Shown in pieces: positions 1-8,950 of a stretch of DNA of 34,400 nt. The notes under the pieces are model-generated. The model saw only the letters and a list, made by a program, of their open reading frames with translations, did not search any database and was not told where the DNA came from. Positions within the stretch are counted from its first letter, which is position 1; each line of letters starts with the position of its first letter. The position numbers and the translations under genes were made by a program. This DNA is from Multifurca ochricompacta (lineage: Eukaryota > Basidiomycota > Agaricomycetes > Russulales > Russulaceae), in NCBI GenBank assembly GCA_022496185.1, contig WTXG01000339.1, forward strand, positions 1 to 34,400, given 5' to 3'.

Positions 1-520
1 ACCCTTCACTACCAGATCACGTCTCCATCGTGGGATCCATCACGTGCCTTGCTCCCTCCCCGTGACTGCCTTTGTCCTTGTTTATGTTACTGTACATATG
101 TTTGACTCGCCATTGCTTATCTCCTATCTCTTATCTTTACGAACGGACACTTACTTAATTCCCTATCAGAAGCCAGGCTTTACGCCCTCCGCTTTCGTAT
201 ATTTGGCCCACATGACTCTACGTTATCTTATCTTTAGACGCTCATTCGATTACGTATATAAGTCCACTGTAGTCACCTTGTAGACCTCAGACTCGACTTA
301 TTGAATACATCAGTGCTTGTCTTCTGGACTCCCCTTTGTCTCCTGAAAGATACTAGTCTCAGTGCTTTTGGCACTTTTCCGCTCACCATTGTCTAGGAGT
401 ACAGCCTCCTTGACTTTGACTCACCACGCTCAACTCCAAGGATCCGATTGGTCCCTTATCTAAACTCACAAACTGCGCTGTCACACAAGTTGTGTGGAAC
501 GTCCCGCACCGGACGTAACA
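1..520 (+). repeat. LTR of Gy-B chromovirus family, left end cut by window edge
   Basis: This stretch aligns along its length with the solo LTRs at 5061-16218 and 21076-22174 and, in reverse complement, with the Gy-B LTR at 13964-14545. It ends in the family terminus GGACGTAACA at 520. Family members are 576-588 bp, so about 60-65 bp lie left of the window. A TATA-like TATATAAGTCC begins at 255. It sits inside the RNase H reading frame of Cop-1 copy 1, with actga (521-525) as the probable target duplication. Whether it is a solo LTR or the 3' LTR of a longer element cannot be decided here. Confidence 0.85.
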
Positions 521-853
521 ACTGAGGCCGAATATATGAGCCTCTCTGAGGCTGCAAATCAGGCAGCGTGGTATAGGACTTTTATGGAGGAATTAGGGTA
601 TGAGGTAACCTCCCCTATACTACTTCACTGTGATAATAAGGGTGCTGTGGATTTGGCATTAAACCCAGTCACAGGAAGGCAGTCAAAGCATATTCCAATT
701 AAGTACCATGCCATTAGGGGGTACATTGAAATGCACATAATTGAATTAGTGCGTACCCCCACAGGTGAGATGCTGGCAGATGGCTTTACTAAGCCACTAC
801 CAAGAGCATCGCTTGAAACCATGGTAAATGGACTTGGACTTATGCTGAAATGA
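521..853 (+). pseudogene. Ty1/Copia RNase H, 3' end of pol (Cop-1 copy 1)
   Basis: This is the C-terminal end of a Copia polyprotein. RNase H degrades the RNA strand of the RNA:DNA hybrid during reverse transcription. The signature TEAEYMSLSEA is followed by LLHCDNKGAVDLA, KHIPIKYHAIR and GEMLADGFTKPLPR, the usual Copia RNase H order. The same domain lies at 31584-32234 on the minus strand, differing at roughly ten residues. The frame is cut at 520/521 by the Gy-B-family LTR, so the first residues of any longer ORF here are LTR-derived. The stop codon is at 851-853. The rest of pol lies left of the window. Confidence 0.9.
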
Positions 854-1138
854 GAGAGCTGGAATTTGGAAACTTTGTATACCAGTTTCACTTTCCCACC
901 ATGCCATATGAGCACATTCTCGACCTCGAGAGTGACGCAAGTGGTGTGTACAAAGTAGATATGTCAAGCATTCAGCTTGCATAAGCGAATCTACAACTCG
1001 TATGCAAAACTCACAAACCGCGCTCGAGAGTTAGAGAAGTTGGATCTCTGGCTGGCGATATGCTCATTTAATTGTGATGACAGTGTGCTCATCCAACTCA
1101 TTTCCCATCCATGACCAGATGCCTTCAGCATGGAGGGA
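854..1138 (+). other. Copia 3' noncoding region with polypurine tract
   Basis: Noncoding stretch between the pol stop and the 3' LTR. The last bases before the LTR (gcatggaggga, 1128-1138) are purine-rich and fit the polypurine tract that primes plus-strand DNA. The same stretch appears inverted at 31323-31583. Confidence 0.7.
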
Positions 1139-1641
1139 TGTTGAACACAGGAGATGTTCGGTGATACTTCAGGCATCAGGTGATTAGATTAGCTACTTTG
1201 TAGATTAGATTAGATACCGGAGTTTCGGACTATTTACACTATCTTTATTACTTTCTTTCTCACATTCCGCAGTAGCTGACTGATGCACCATGTAACATGT
1301 GATTTCTGTAGTGGCCAATGGCCTTTCTCCCTCTTGTTTATTGTTTGGACTTTGTCCGGCACTTGTGGACTTATTCCCAGTGCGCACAGACCATCCCTTG
1401 GGGTATATAAGGGTGTCTGTTTCGTCTTCTACACTTCAGAGTTCTTCTAACATCTGAAGTGTAAGTTCCTTTTATACTATCTACTTTACTATTAGACTGA
1501 CGTTCTTTATGTAGAACTTTTCTTTGTCTAGGTCAGTAGTATAGTTAATAGAGTTCTTCTAACATCTGAAGTAACTTTTCTTTGTCTAGCCTAACCCACT
1601 AAACTTTACAGTCAGTATGCTGCGCACATGCCTGTTTCACA
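1139..1641 (+). repeat. 3' LTR of Cop-1 copy 1 (503 bp)
   Basis: Starts TGTTGAACACAGG and ends CCTGTTTCACA. The inverted copy at 30820-31322 is exactly the same length, and a solo copy at 21174-21679 is 506 bp. TATATAA lies at 1404-1410, followed by a hairpin (1432-1461). The 22-base string beginning gagttcttctaa occurs twice inside the LTR (near 1439 and 1553). The LINE reading frame resumes at 1642, so this is the 3' edge of a Copia element inserted in the LINE. The target duplication would start with gtgat (1642-1646); its partner is outside the window. Confidence 0.85.
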
Positions 1642-3996
1642 GTGATTGCCCGTCGACTCACTTCAGATATTGACAAACATCACACACTCTCGTCGGCGCA
1701 ATTTGGAGCTCGCTCTAACTCCTGTTGCCTTGACTCTGCACTCTCCCTTGTGCATGATGTCACCACAGCCTGGTCCCGCAGCCTTGTCTGTGGGGTTGTT
1801 TTGTTTGATGTGTTGGGCTTCTTTGACCATGTACACCCTGCCTGCTGTGCCTCAGTTCTTTGTCTTCTGGGCCATGACCCCTCCCTTGCCTCTTGGGTCC
1901 TCTCTTTCCTTTCAGGCTGCTCCGCCTCCCTCTTGTTCAACGGGGAGGTGGGATCTCCCCACCCTGTTTCCATTGGGACACCCCAGGGCTCTCCCCTCTC
2001 CCCAGTGCTGGCCACCCTATACTGTGCTCCACTTCTTGCTTTGGCTTCCTCTTGGACAGGCTGCCGGCTTTCAATGTACGTTGACAACGGCCTCCTCTTT
2101 GCTTGGGGAACCACCTGGGATGCAGTCACCTCCTCCCTCCGCTCCCACTACAAGGTGGCAGTTGACTGGCTTGCCCATGCAGGCATGTCAATTGACCCTG
2201 CCAAGTCAGAGACCCTCTTTTTCTCCCGCGCACGTAAGCGCAACTTACCCCCTGCAGGCATTTTCTTGCCCCAGCCATCACACTCCACATACTATTATGT
2301 GGTGGCTGGGGCCCAGGTGCGCTATCTTGGTTTTTTTTTCACTAAGAACCTGTCCTGGTGCCCCCATACACAAATCATGTGCCAATGCGCATGAGCTTCC
2401 CTGCGTGGCCTCTGTGTCCTGGGCAACACTGAATGGGGCCTTTCCATGGCCAACTGGCATTTGATCCTTAATGCCATTTGCCTACCCATACTGACCTATG
2501 GCTCCCAGCTTTGGGTCCACTCCCGCCAGGCCACTGGCCTCATCAAATTGCTCCAAGGTGTTGCCAACATTATGGTCAAGACAATCTCAGGGTCCTTTCA
2601 TACTGCCCCTTGCCAACCACTCCACGAACTCGTGCGGCTCCTTCCAATGAAGCACTATGTTGCCAAGCTTGCTGACACTACCTCCTTACGGTACGCCATG
2701 CTCCCTGCCCACTCCCAGCTGTCCCTGCGCCTCCGCGCATCCCATGACAACTTGCTCTGGGCCCCCTCCTCCAGACCGCGCTCCCACCACACCCTGGTCC
2801 ACCCAACCCCCCTGCACATGCTTGCTGCCTGCACACCCCCACTGTCCTGCCCTGCAGACGTCCTTGCCTTCCAGCCATGGGACCTCCCTGACTGGGGTGA
2901 CCGCATTACCCTGGTGGGCACTACCCACCAATAGACTTGTAAAGATGAACTGGCAGCCCTCATCTGGGTCCCCTGCTCCTCTGTTGCATTGGCTCATGTC
3001 AGTGTTTGCCTTGCACATGAAGGCCGGGCCAACAACAAGAAGGTGGGTGCAGCTGCAGCCACACTCATGGACTGCTGGGGGGAATGGACAATGGAATGGT
3101 GCCGTGGCACCAATGTGTCACGGAGCGAGGTGGAGCTGTTCGGTTTGGCACGCGCCCTCAGTTGGCTGTGTAGCTTCCTGCGTGGGTCCCCTGTTCCTGA
3201 CCGTCTTGTGCTCACATCGTCCTCATCAGCTGCCCTACTTGGCTTACACTCGCGGGACCCCTGCAAGTTCACCAGTGATTTCATTCTTTTCCATCGCTCA
3301 TTGGCTGACTTCCTTTCCTCCTTTCCTGACACCTCCCTTACCTTCATGTGGGTCCCAGGGGGTGCCTCATACCAGGCCTCAACTGTCTCTGCCAAGGTGG
3401 CCACCCATGCCCGTGTCCACACTCCACTCAGCGATATGGAGCAGAAGCCCTCCCCACTCCAGTGGTGGGCTCTCTCCTGCCTCCGTGCCTATGACAACTG
3501 GCATGAGGAATGGCTCCGTGCCCATGCCCTCTCCTCTCCTTCTGACCCTGACTCTGCTGGCTCTGACTTCCATGCCTACTCCCTCTCTATTTCTCGGCCC
3601 CCAGATGGCTCCAACCACCCCCTTTGGACTGCAGCTACAAAGAAGCGTGATGTGCCTTTCACCTGACACACATGCTCAACAGCCATGCGCCTTGCTACTG
3701 GCCATGCGTTTACTGCAGAGTACCACGAGCGGTTCTTCCCAACCCAGCCTGTCTCCGCCCGCACCTGCCCCTGCGACTCTACCACCCTGGTGACCTTTAT
3801 CCATGTCCTGGTCGAATGCCCCTTGTATGCCCAAGCGTGGGCAACATGGATGCTTACCCCTCAAGATCTGGATGATCTCACCATCCCCCAGATTTTCAAC
3901 CAGCGTGGGGTCGTTGGCCATTTACTGGAGTTTCTGCAAGAGACGCGGGCTTTCTTCAAGCCCATCTCCTCACGCCGGCCTCGCAAGCCTGACTGA
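1642..3996 (+). pseudogene. LINE ORF2 remnant: reverse transcriptase and RNase H-like domain
   Basis: All segments read in one frame. RT motifs in order are FDVLGFFDHV (FD-x-FD type), GTPQGSPLSP and MYVDNGLLFA; the last should be YVDD, so the second catalytic aspartate is Asn here. An RNase H-like domain follows (about 2940-3420: GAAAATLMD..., SRSEVELFGLARALSWL, SSSAALLGL, FMWVPGG). The C-terminus carries a cysteine/histidine cluster (CPCDSTTL...H...ECPLYAQ), often seen at the end of fungal LINE ORF2. In-frame stops are TGA 2392-2394, TAG 2932-2934 and TGA 3664-3666; each is one C-to-T transition from a sense codon, and the two TGA could come from CGA. No frameshift is needed, so the copy is young but dead. 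The start lies outside the window. Confidence 0.85.
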
Positions 3997-4256
3997 GTTT
4001 GTGTTTCGGCGGACTGGGACTTAGGTTAGTTCATTCTTTTCTGGGTTCTTGAATGGTCTCTGTTTCAGACAGCCTCTCTACTTTACACATATACTTCAAA
4101 TTTTTCCTTCGGGGTTTTTCACCATGTCCCTGCCGACTTTCCCTCATGTCCGTAGTACTTAATAGTTACATTGTACCCTGATGTAGCCACGCAATTGGGC
4201 ATCGTCCCGCAAGCGCGTCAATAAACTCAATCCAAAAAAAAAAAAAAAAAAAAAAA
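3997..4256 (+). other. LINE 3' UTR, AATAAA and poly(A) tail
   Basis: Noncoding T-rich stretch after the ORF2 stop, with AATAAA at 4220-4225 and an uninterrupted run of 23 A at 4234-4256. A poly(A) tail is the 3' hallmark of target-primed reverse transcription. Confidence 0.85.
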
Positions 4257-4302
4257 GCTGCGGCCTAAGCTGCAGCTTTTGGTGGCTGAGTCATGCTTTC
4301 TA

Positions 4303-4829
4303 TGAACCAGAATACCAGTACAGAGATAGTCCAACATAATTGCAATTGCATTTAGATTTTAGATAAAACAATTGATGAGATAAAAACATGTCTTACATTA
4401 ATCAAGATACTGAGTATATACATCTCAGATCAATCATGTGATTAAATCACATTGTGAGATAATGCATTTGTTTACTTTAATTTAGTAGCTGATATAGTAC
4501 ATCTAAATAGGAATTCTGAAGGAAATGGGCATGGTGCAGACTTATATTTTAGATACTTTGTTAACTTAGAGACTTAGGTGCTTGTGATAATGCAATAGCA
4601 ACTGCTTTATCTATAGCAGATTTAGTGGCTTTATACAGCTACTAAATCAAAGTAAATGAATGCATGCATTATCTTGCTTGTTAATGAAAGTGATTTAATC
4701 ACATGATTGATCTGAGATGTATATACTCAGTATCTTGATTAATTAAGATGCATTTTTATCTCATCAATTGTTTTATCTAAATGCAAATACAATTATCTTG
4801 GACTATCTCTGTACCAGAATTCTGGTTCA
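4303..4829. repeat. Imperfect foldback (MITE-like) element
   Basis: The left arm begins TGAACCAGAATACCAG and continues through ...GAGATAGTCCAA...; the right arm ends with the reverse complement (...TTGGACTATCTC...ATTCTGGTTCA). The arms match imperfectly for about 200 bp each, including the distinctive string GTATATACATCTCAGATCA, and are separated by an AT-rich loop of about 120 bp. There is no coding capacity. No clear target duplication flanks it. Parts are shared with the hAT element at 14723-16200. Confidence 0.7.
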
Positions 4830-5055
4830 ACAAATTCAATGCTGTCCTGGATGCACATTTTTTATGCAGCAAAGGACATTATAGATACATGCAGCCATTG
4901 TTTGAGTAATATTAATTGATAATCTGATTATAGAGTAGTCTAAAGTAGTCTAGTATGTATTTTAGCTAATGCCAGATCAGCAGAAACAATCATGCATTAG
5001 TAAATAAGATGTGTCAGGGTACTTATGAAAGTAAGCCACTGATAACTAATTAGAT
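4830..5055. repeat. AT-rich decayed repeat related to hAT interior
   Basis: No ORF. The part around 4880-5000 (gagtagtctaaagtagtcta and flanks) is the reverse complement of a stretch near 15070-15200 inside the hAT element. It forms the left flank of the solo LTR at 5061, with ttaca (5056-5060) as target duplication. Confidence 0.55.
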
Positions 5056-6054
5056 TTACATGTTACGACCTCTGCCAAGTAGCCCTCTTTTCTTCACTCT
5101 CCCCAGTGCCAACCCCACTTTACCACCTACGTTACATTTCTTGATCACATCTCCATCCTGGGATCCGTCACATGCCTTACTCCCTTCCCTGTGACCATGT
5201 TTATCCCTATTGACTTTGTGTTTGCTTATGATTGCTTCTTATCTTCTTATCTTATGACCAGACACTTACTTAGTTCCCTATCAGAAGCCAGGCTTTACAC
5301 CATCTGCTTTCGTATATTCAGGCCCACTTGACTCCGTGTCTCTTATCTCTTAGACGCCCACTTGATTACATATATAAGTCCACTGTAGCTATGCTGTAGA
5401 CCTCAGACTCAACTTATTGAATACATCGGGGCTTGTCTTCTGGACATCCCTTTGTGTTACATCCAGTGCAGGACGTTCTACACGACTTGTGCGACAGCTC
5501 GGTTTACAAAGTCAGGTAAGAAACCAATAAGGCTTCTTGGAGTTTGGGTGAGATGAGTCAAAGTCAAAAGGGCTGTTCCTTAAGACGATGTTGAACAGGA
5601 AAGTGCCAAAAGCACTGAGACAAAGGAATTAACTGATCAAAGGGGGATGTCCAGAAGACAGGCACCAATGTATTCAATAAGTCGAGTCTGAGCTCTACAG
5701 TGTAAGCTACAGTGGACTTATATACAGTAGCCCACAAAACTGTTCCAATGTTTGGCCACCCTGAAGAGATTGACCTACCACACAATGAGAATAATTTCCA
5801 AAATTAGTAGAAATTGGTAGAGGATAGTGTAGTATCTAAGCTTCAATTAGAGCCTATAATAATGTCAATTGAGTCAGTGGTTCATGATATATAAAATGTT
5901 TTGTGAGGCATTATCATTGGAACAGTTTTGTGGCCAACATGTGAGATGACAAAACCGGTATCTGGTGGTCATGGGAATGCATTGACAGTCATGTGACAAT
6001 GTTTAATAAGTTGAACACACACCAAATAATCATCAACAACACTTGCTTCTTACC

Positions 6055-6419
6055 ATGCATGCCCTCTCTGCTGCCAAAAGGACTCACATCATCTCCCTCC
6101 TCACTTCAGGCAAATCTGCCCATAAAGTGTCAACTATGACTGGCCATGGCACTATTATCATCTCAAGATGGGTCATAAATACTGCCCTTACCATCCCAAG
6201 TCAAATGGAGGGAGACCAAGGAAGCTGACAAAGAGAAATGCTCAGCATGCTGTTTGCCTTATCTCCTCTGGCAGGGCAGACACAGATGTGGAAGTGACTA
6301 GAGCACTTCAGAAGTTGTTAATGGGTTCCTCTATCAACATAATATGCCCATCCATCCTCCCATCAAGTTTTCAAGCCATAACTGGCCCCTCCCATATCAT
6401 ACACCCCCATTCCATCATA
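6055..6419 (+). pseudogene. Tc1/mariner transposase N-terminal fragment, left arm
   Basis: Starts at ATG 6055 (MHALSAAKRTHIISLLTSG). The first frame reads a helix-turn-helix-like domain (SAAKRTHIISLLTSGKSAHKV); about 120 bp in, the frame must change to continue as HKYCPYHPKSNGGRPRKL and NAQHAVCLISSGRADTDVEV. This order resembles the DNA-binding N-terminus of fungal Tc1-like transposases. The catalytic DDE/D domain is missing: the arm ends at the palindrome centre. The frameshift is present identically in the other arm, so it predates or was copied with the duplication. Confidence 0.7.
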
Positions 6420-6639
6420 AGTGCAATAGGCCACAAAACCAATCCAATGACATTGCTACACAAAACATTTTATATATCATGAACCACTGACTCAATTGAC
6501 ATCAGTATAGGCTCTAAGTGACACTTAGATGATACAATATCATCTACCAATTTCTACTAATTTTGGAAATTATTCCTATGGTGTGGTTGGTCAATCTCTT
6601 CAGGATGGTTAAACATTGGAATGGTTTTGTGGGTTACTG
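6420..6639. mobile_element. MITE-like insertion at the palindrome centre
   Basis: 220 bp flanked by TA on both sides (6418-6419 and 6640-6641). It resembles the terminal module of the host element (compare ...ACCAATTTCTACTAATTTTGG and ATTTTATATATCATGAACCAC) but has many substitutions. Its right end is GGGTTACTG; its left end AGTGCAATAGGCCACAAAACC is degraded. Orientation matches the right-hand module (7123-7334). Removal leaves ccatcatatgatgg, a perfect dyad centred on TA. Confidence 0.7.
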
Positions 6640-7004
6640 TATGATGGAATGGGGGTGTATGATATGGGAGGGGCCAGTTATGGCTTGAAAACTTGATGGG
6701 AGGATGGATGGGCATATTATGTTGATAGAGGAACCCATTAACAACTTCTGAAGTGCTCTAGTCACTTCCACATCTGTGTCTGCCCTGCCAGAGGAGATAA
6801 GGCAAACAGCATGCTGAGCATTTCTCTTTGTCAGCTTCCTTGGTCTCCCTCCATTTGACTTGGGATGGTAAGGGCAGTATTTATGACCCATCTTGAGATG
6901 ATAATAGTGCCATGGCCAGTCATAGTTGACACTTTATGGGCAGATTTGCCTGAAGTGAGGAGGGAGATGATGTGAGTCCTTTTGGCAGCAGAGAGGGCAT
7001 GCAT
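6640..7004 (-). pseudogene. Tc1/mariner transposase N-terminal fragment, right arm
   Basis: Mirror copy of the left-arm fragment at 6055-6419, starting at the ATG complementary to 7002-7004. The predicted peptides are residue-for-residue the same as those of the left arm, with the same internal frameshift and no catalytic domain. Convergent transcription of the two arms, or readthrough of one, would give a long double-stranded hairpin RNA. Confidence 0.7.
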
Positions 7005-7648
7005 GGTAAGAAGCAAGTGTTGTTGATGATTATTTGGTGTGTGTTCAACTTATTAAACATTGTCACATGACTGTCAATGCATTCCCATGACCACCAGATA
7101 CCGGTTTTGTCATCTCACATGTTGGCCACAAAACTGTTCCAATGATAATGCCTCACAAAACATTTTATATATCATGAACCACTGACTCAATTGACATTAT
7201 TATAGGCTCTAATTGAAGCTTAGATACTACACTATCCTCTACCAATTTCTACTAATTTTGGAAATTATTCTCATTGTGTGGTAGGTCAATCTCTTCAGGG
7301 TGGCCAAACATTGGAACAGTTTTGTGGGCTACTGTACGTAAGGAAGTGGGTGTCTATCGATAAGGAATCACGGAGTCAAGTGGGCCCAAATATCTGAAAG
7401 CGGAGGGCGTAAAGCCTGGCTTCTACTGATAGGGAACTAAGTAAGTGTCCGGTCGTATGATAAGGCAATAAGCGATAAGCAGTGATAAGGGTTCGTAAAC
7501 ATAAGCAAACAGACGAGTCACGGGGATGGTTGGAGGGCACGTGACGGGTCCCACGATGGAGACGTGATCATATAGTGAAGTGTAGGTGGCTGGGAGGGCT
7601 CGTCGCTGGGCAGGAAGAAGAAAATCGGAAGAGACGGGGTTCGTAACA

Positions 7649-7662
7649 TCACCCCCTCTTCT
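7649..7662 (-). other. Polypurine tract of Gy-B
   Basis: Minus strand reads agaagagggggtga directly before the 3' LTR start TGTTACGAACC. Its position and purine content fit the plus-strand primer of LTR retrotransposons. Confidence 0.75.
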
Positions 7663-7679
7663 GGTTCTAGCAGTCCCAG

Positions 7680-8912
7680 CTAGAAACGACTCGTACCGTC
7701 ATCATCCTGCACCAGCTCCAAGTAGTCATCGGCTACATTACGATCATCTTCCTTATATGACTCCAACTCCTGTGGACACGCGTGGGTGCGGAGGAAGCCA
7801 TACAGGCCGCGCTGACCACATGTGCGGCATAGATCATAGACAGGGCAATCGAGTTCTTGATGCCCAGCGTTGTGATGAAGGCACTTGCCACACCAGCCTG
7901 AGGGGTTGTTGATCGTTGGGGCCACCCCTACGCGTCGGAAGATGCAGTGTCGGCTCCAGTGGAGATTGCTATGGCAATGTCAACACCACTTGCGATTGAG
8001 GGGGCAGTTCCAGCTGATGTGGTACTTGCTGTCACAACGCCAGCAAGTCTCTCCATGGGGGTTTTCATGTAACCGTGGCATCTTGAGTCGGTTCGGCAGC
8101 AGCATTGGGGCAGCACCCAGGGTTTGAGGGGGGAGAGGTCGTGCATAGGTGTCGGCGTACCTTTCAGCAATTGTTTGATACGCATCCCCCGCTTCTAATC
8201 TCTTCCTAATCTCCACAATCTCCTGTTCCAGCTGGAACATCCCATTCGTCAGCCTCGCCATCATCTTCGCATGTTCCTTATATTGTTGGTTCAGTGTCCT
8301 TCGCAGGGTAATGTTCTTCCGCAGCCTTACAACTTCTGCTTTCAGGCACAGAAGTCTCATATCGTTCATTACCTCGTTGATTGCGAAAGCACGACAATCT
8401 TCCGCAGCGAGATGGCCCAGCTGTTCATCGGTCAGCGTGTGATGAAGCCGGCTGGTGTACCTTTCCTCCAAGTAGACAGGAGCCCCATAAACAGGTCCAT
8501 CTTTCTTCATGCACCCTGCCACATCCATTCCCCCATTAGTGTAATAGATATACCTCGCAATGGCCATAGTGCCGTCAGCCATTGTGATCTCCAATGGGTA
8601 GTACATCGACGAATTGGGATTGTTGGGGATGAAGGGGAACTCGGGGGCTTCATCATCGACTTCCCTGTTGAGCAAGTCGTTGGGGTGGGGCTCTTCACAG
8701 TGGGTGAAATTGTCATTTGGGTTTGGGGACTGATTCTTGACATGGGCTTCCGCAGCTTCGTAGTCAATGGGGGAGGAAGGGTGAGTGGAAGGATGGGTGG
8801 ACGGGAAATTCTCGACAACTACAGTGGAGGCAGTGAAAGCATCGATGGTGGCGTTGGCAGCGACAAAAGACATGATGGATTGGATAGTGTTAGAATGTTG
8901 CTGGGGGAGCAT
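7680..8912 (-). pseudogene. Accessory third ORF of Gy-B with three Cys/His knuckles
   Basis: Starts at ATG 8912, 36 bp after the pol stop, and reads about 310 residues to an in-frame TGA at 7980-7982; the same frame then continues to 7680, giving about 410 residues. The N-terminal third is Ser/Thr/Pro and acid-rich. A central part (around MNDMRLLCLKAEVVRLRKN to QLEQEIVEIRKRLEAG) looks like a coiled coil. The C-terminal part holds CWRCDSKYHISWNC (CX2CX4HX4C, a classic zinc knuckle), then after the TGA CGKCLHHNAGHQELDC and CRTCGQRG...HAC. Nucleic-acid binding is inferred; the product is not one I recognise. It sits where some Gypsy elements carry an extra 3' ORF. The frame stays open upstream to 9134 within pol, so a frameshift fusion is an alternative. 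Confidence 0.65.
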
Positions 8913-8950
8913 GTACTGGGGAATTCGATGGGGTCTGGGGTTGCTCCCTT

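Larger units (their letters stand above)
1642..4256 (+). mobile_element. Tad1-like LINE, 3' portion with poly(A) tail
   Basis: Non-LTR retrotransposon remnant: an RT and RNase H reading frame, a 3' UTR with AATAAA (4220-4225) and a 23-A tail (4234-4256). The left edge is the Copia insertion at 1641/1642; the LINE frame is already open there (IARRLTSDIDKHH, a usual part of the RT N-terminus). So the 5' part should lie to the left of the window beyond the Copia element rather than being absent. Assignment to the Tad1 group rests on the RT plus C-terminal RNase H layout common in fungi and is moderate. Confidence 0.8.
5725..7334. mobile_element. Tc1/mariner-type giant palindromic element
   Basis: Ends are CAGTAGCCCACAAAACTG and its reverse complement, flanked by TA (5723-5724 and 7335-7336), as for Tc1/mariner. 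The intact Gy-B LTR shows the empty site (ttatatacgtaagg). Positions x and 13059-x are complementary from 5725 to 6419 against 7334 to 6640: 695-bp arms that look identical with no indel. Each arm holds a 211-bp terminal module, itself bounded by GGCCACAAAACTGTTCCAATG-like inverted ends, then a transposase N-terminal fragment. The 220-bp centre (6420-6639) is a diverged copy of the terminal module. With no DDE catalytic domain it cannot move itself. Confidence 0.9.
5455..7648 (-). repeat. 3' LTR of Gy-B, split by the Tc1-type palindrome
   Basis: The two halves 5455-5724 and 7337-7648 (270 + 312 = 582 bp) match the length of the intact 5' LTR exactly. On the plus strand it starts TGTTACATCC and ends GGGGTTCGTAACA. 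The palindrome interrupts it at the TATA-like sequence (cttatata), which would disable this copy as a promoter on the minus strand. Confidence 0.92.

Noticed and set aside
1680..2129. Minus-strand ORF over the LINE RT, and other long antisense ORFs (2994-3422, 8271-8954, 23018-23569)
   Set aside because: They lie opposite well-supported RT, Gag or ORF3 frames, have no recognisable domain and biased composition; treated as shadows.
1646..2464. Alternative plus-strand ORFs overlapping the LINE (1646-2464, 2657-3793)
   Set aside because: Low-complexity Pro/Ser/Leu translations in other frames of GC-rich coding DNA; the frame starting at 1642 carries the RT and RNase H motifs.
1619..4262. gctgcg on both sides of the LINE (1619-1624 and 4257-4262) as its target duplication
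   Set aside because: The left copy lies inside the Cop-1 LTR, which runs to 1641: the opposite-strand copy at 30820-31322 contains the same bases. The LINE was the target of the Copia insertion, not the reverse, so the match is chance.
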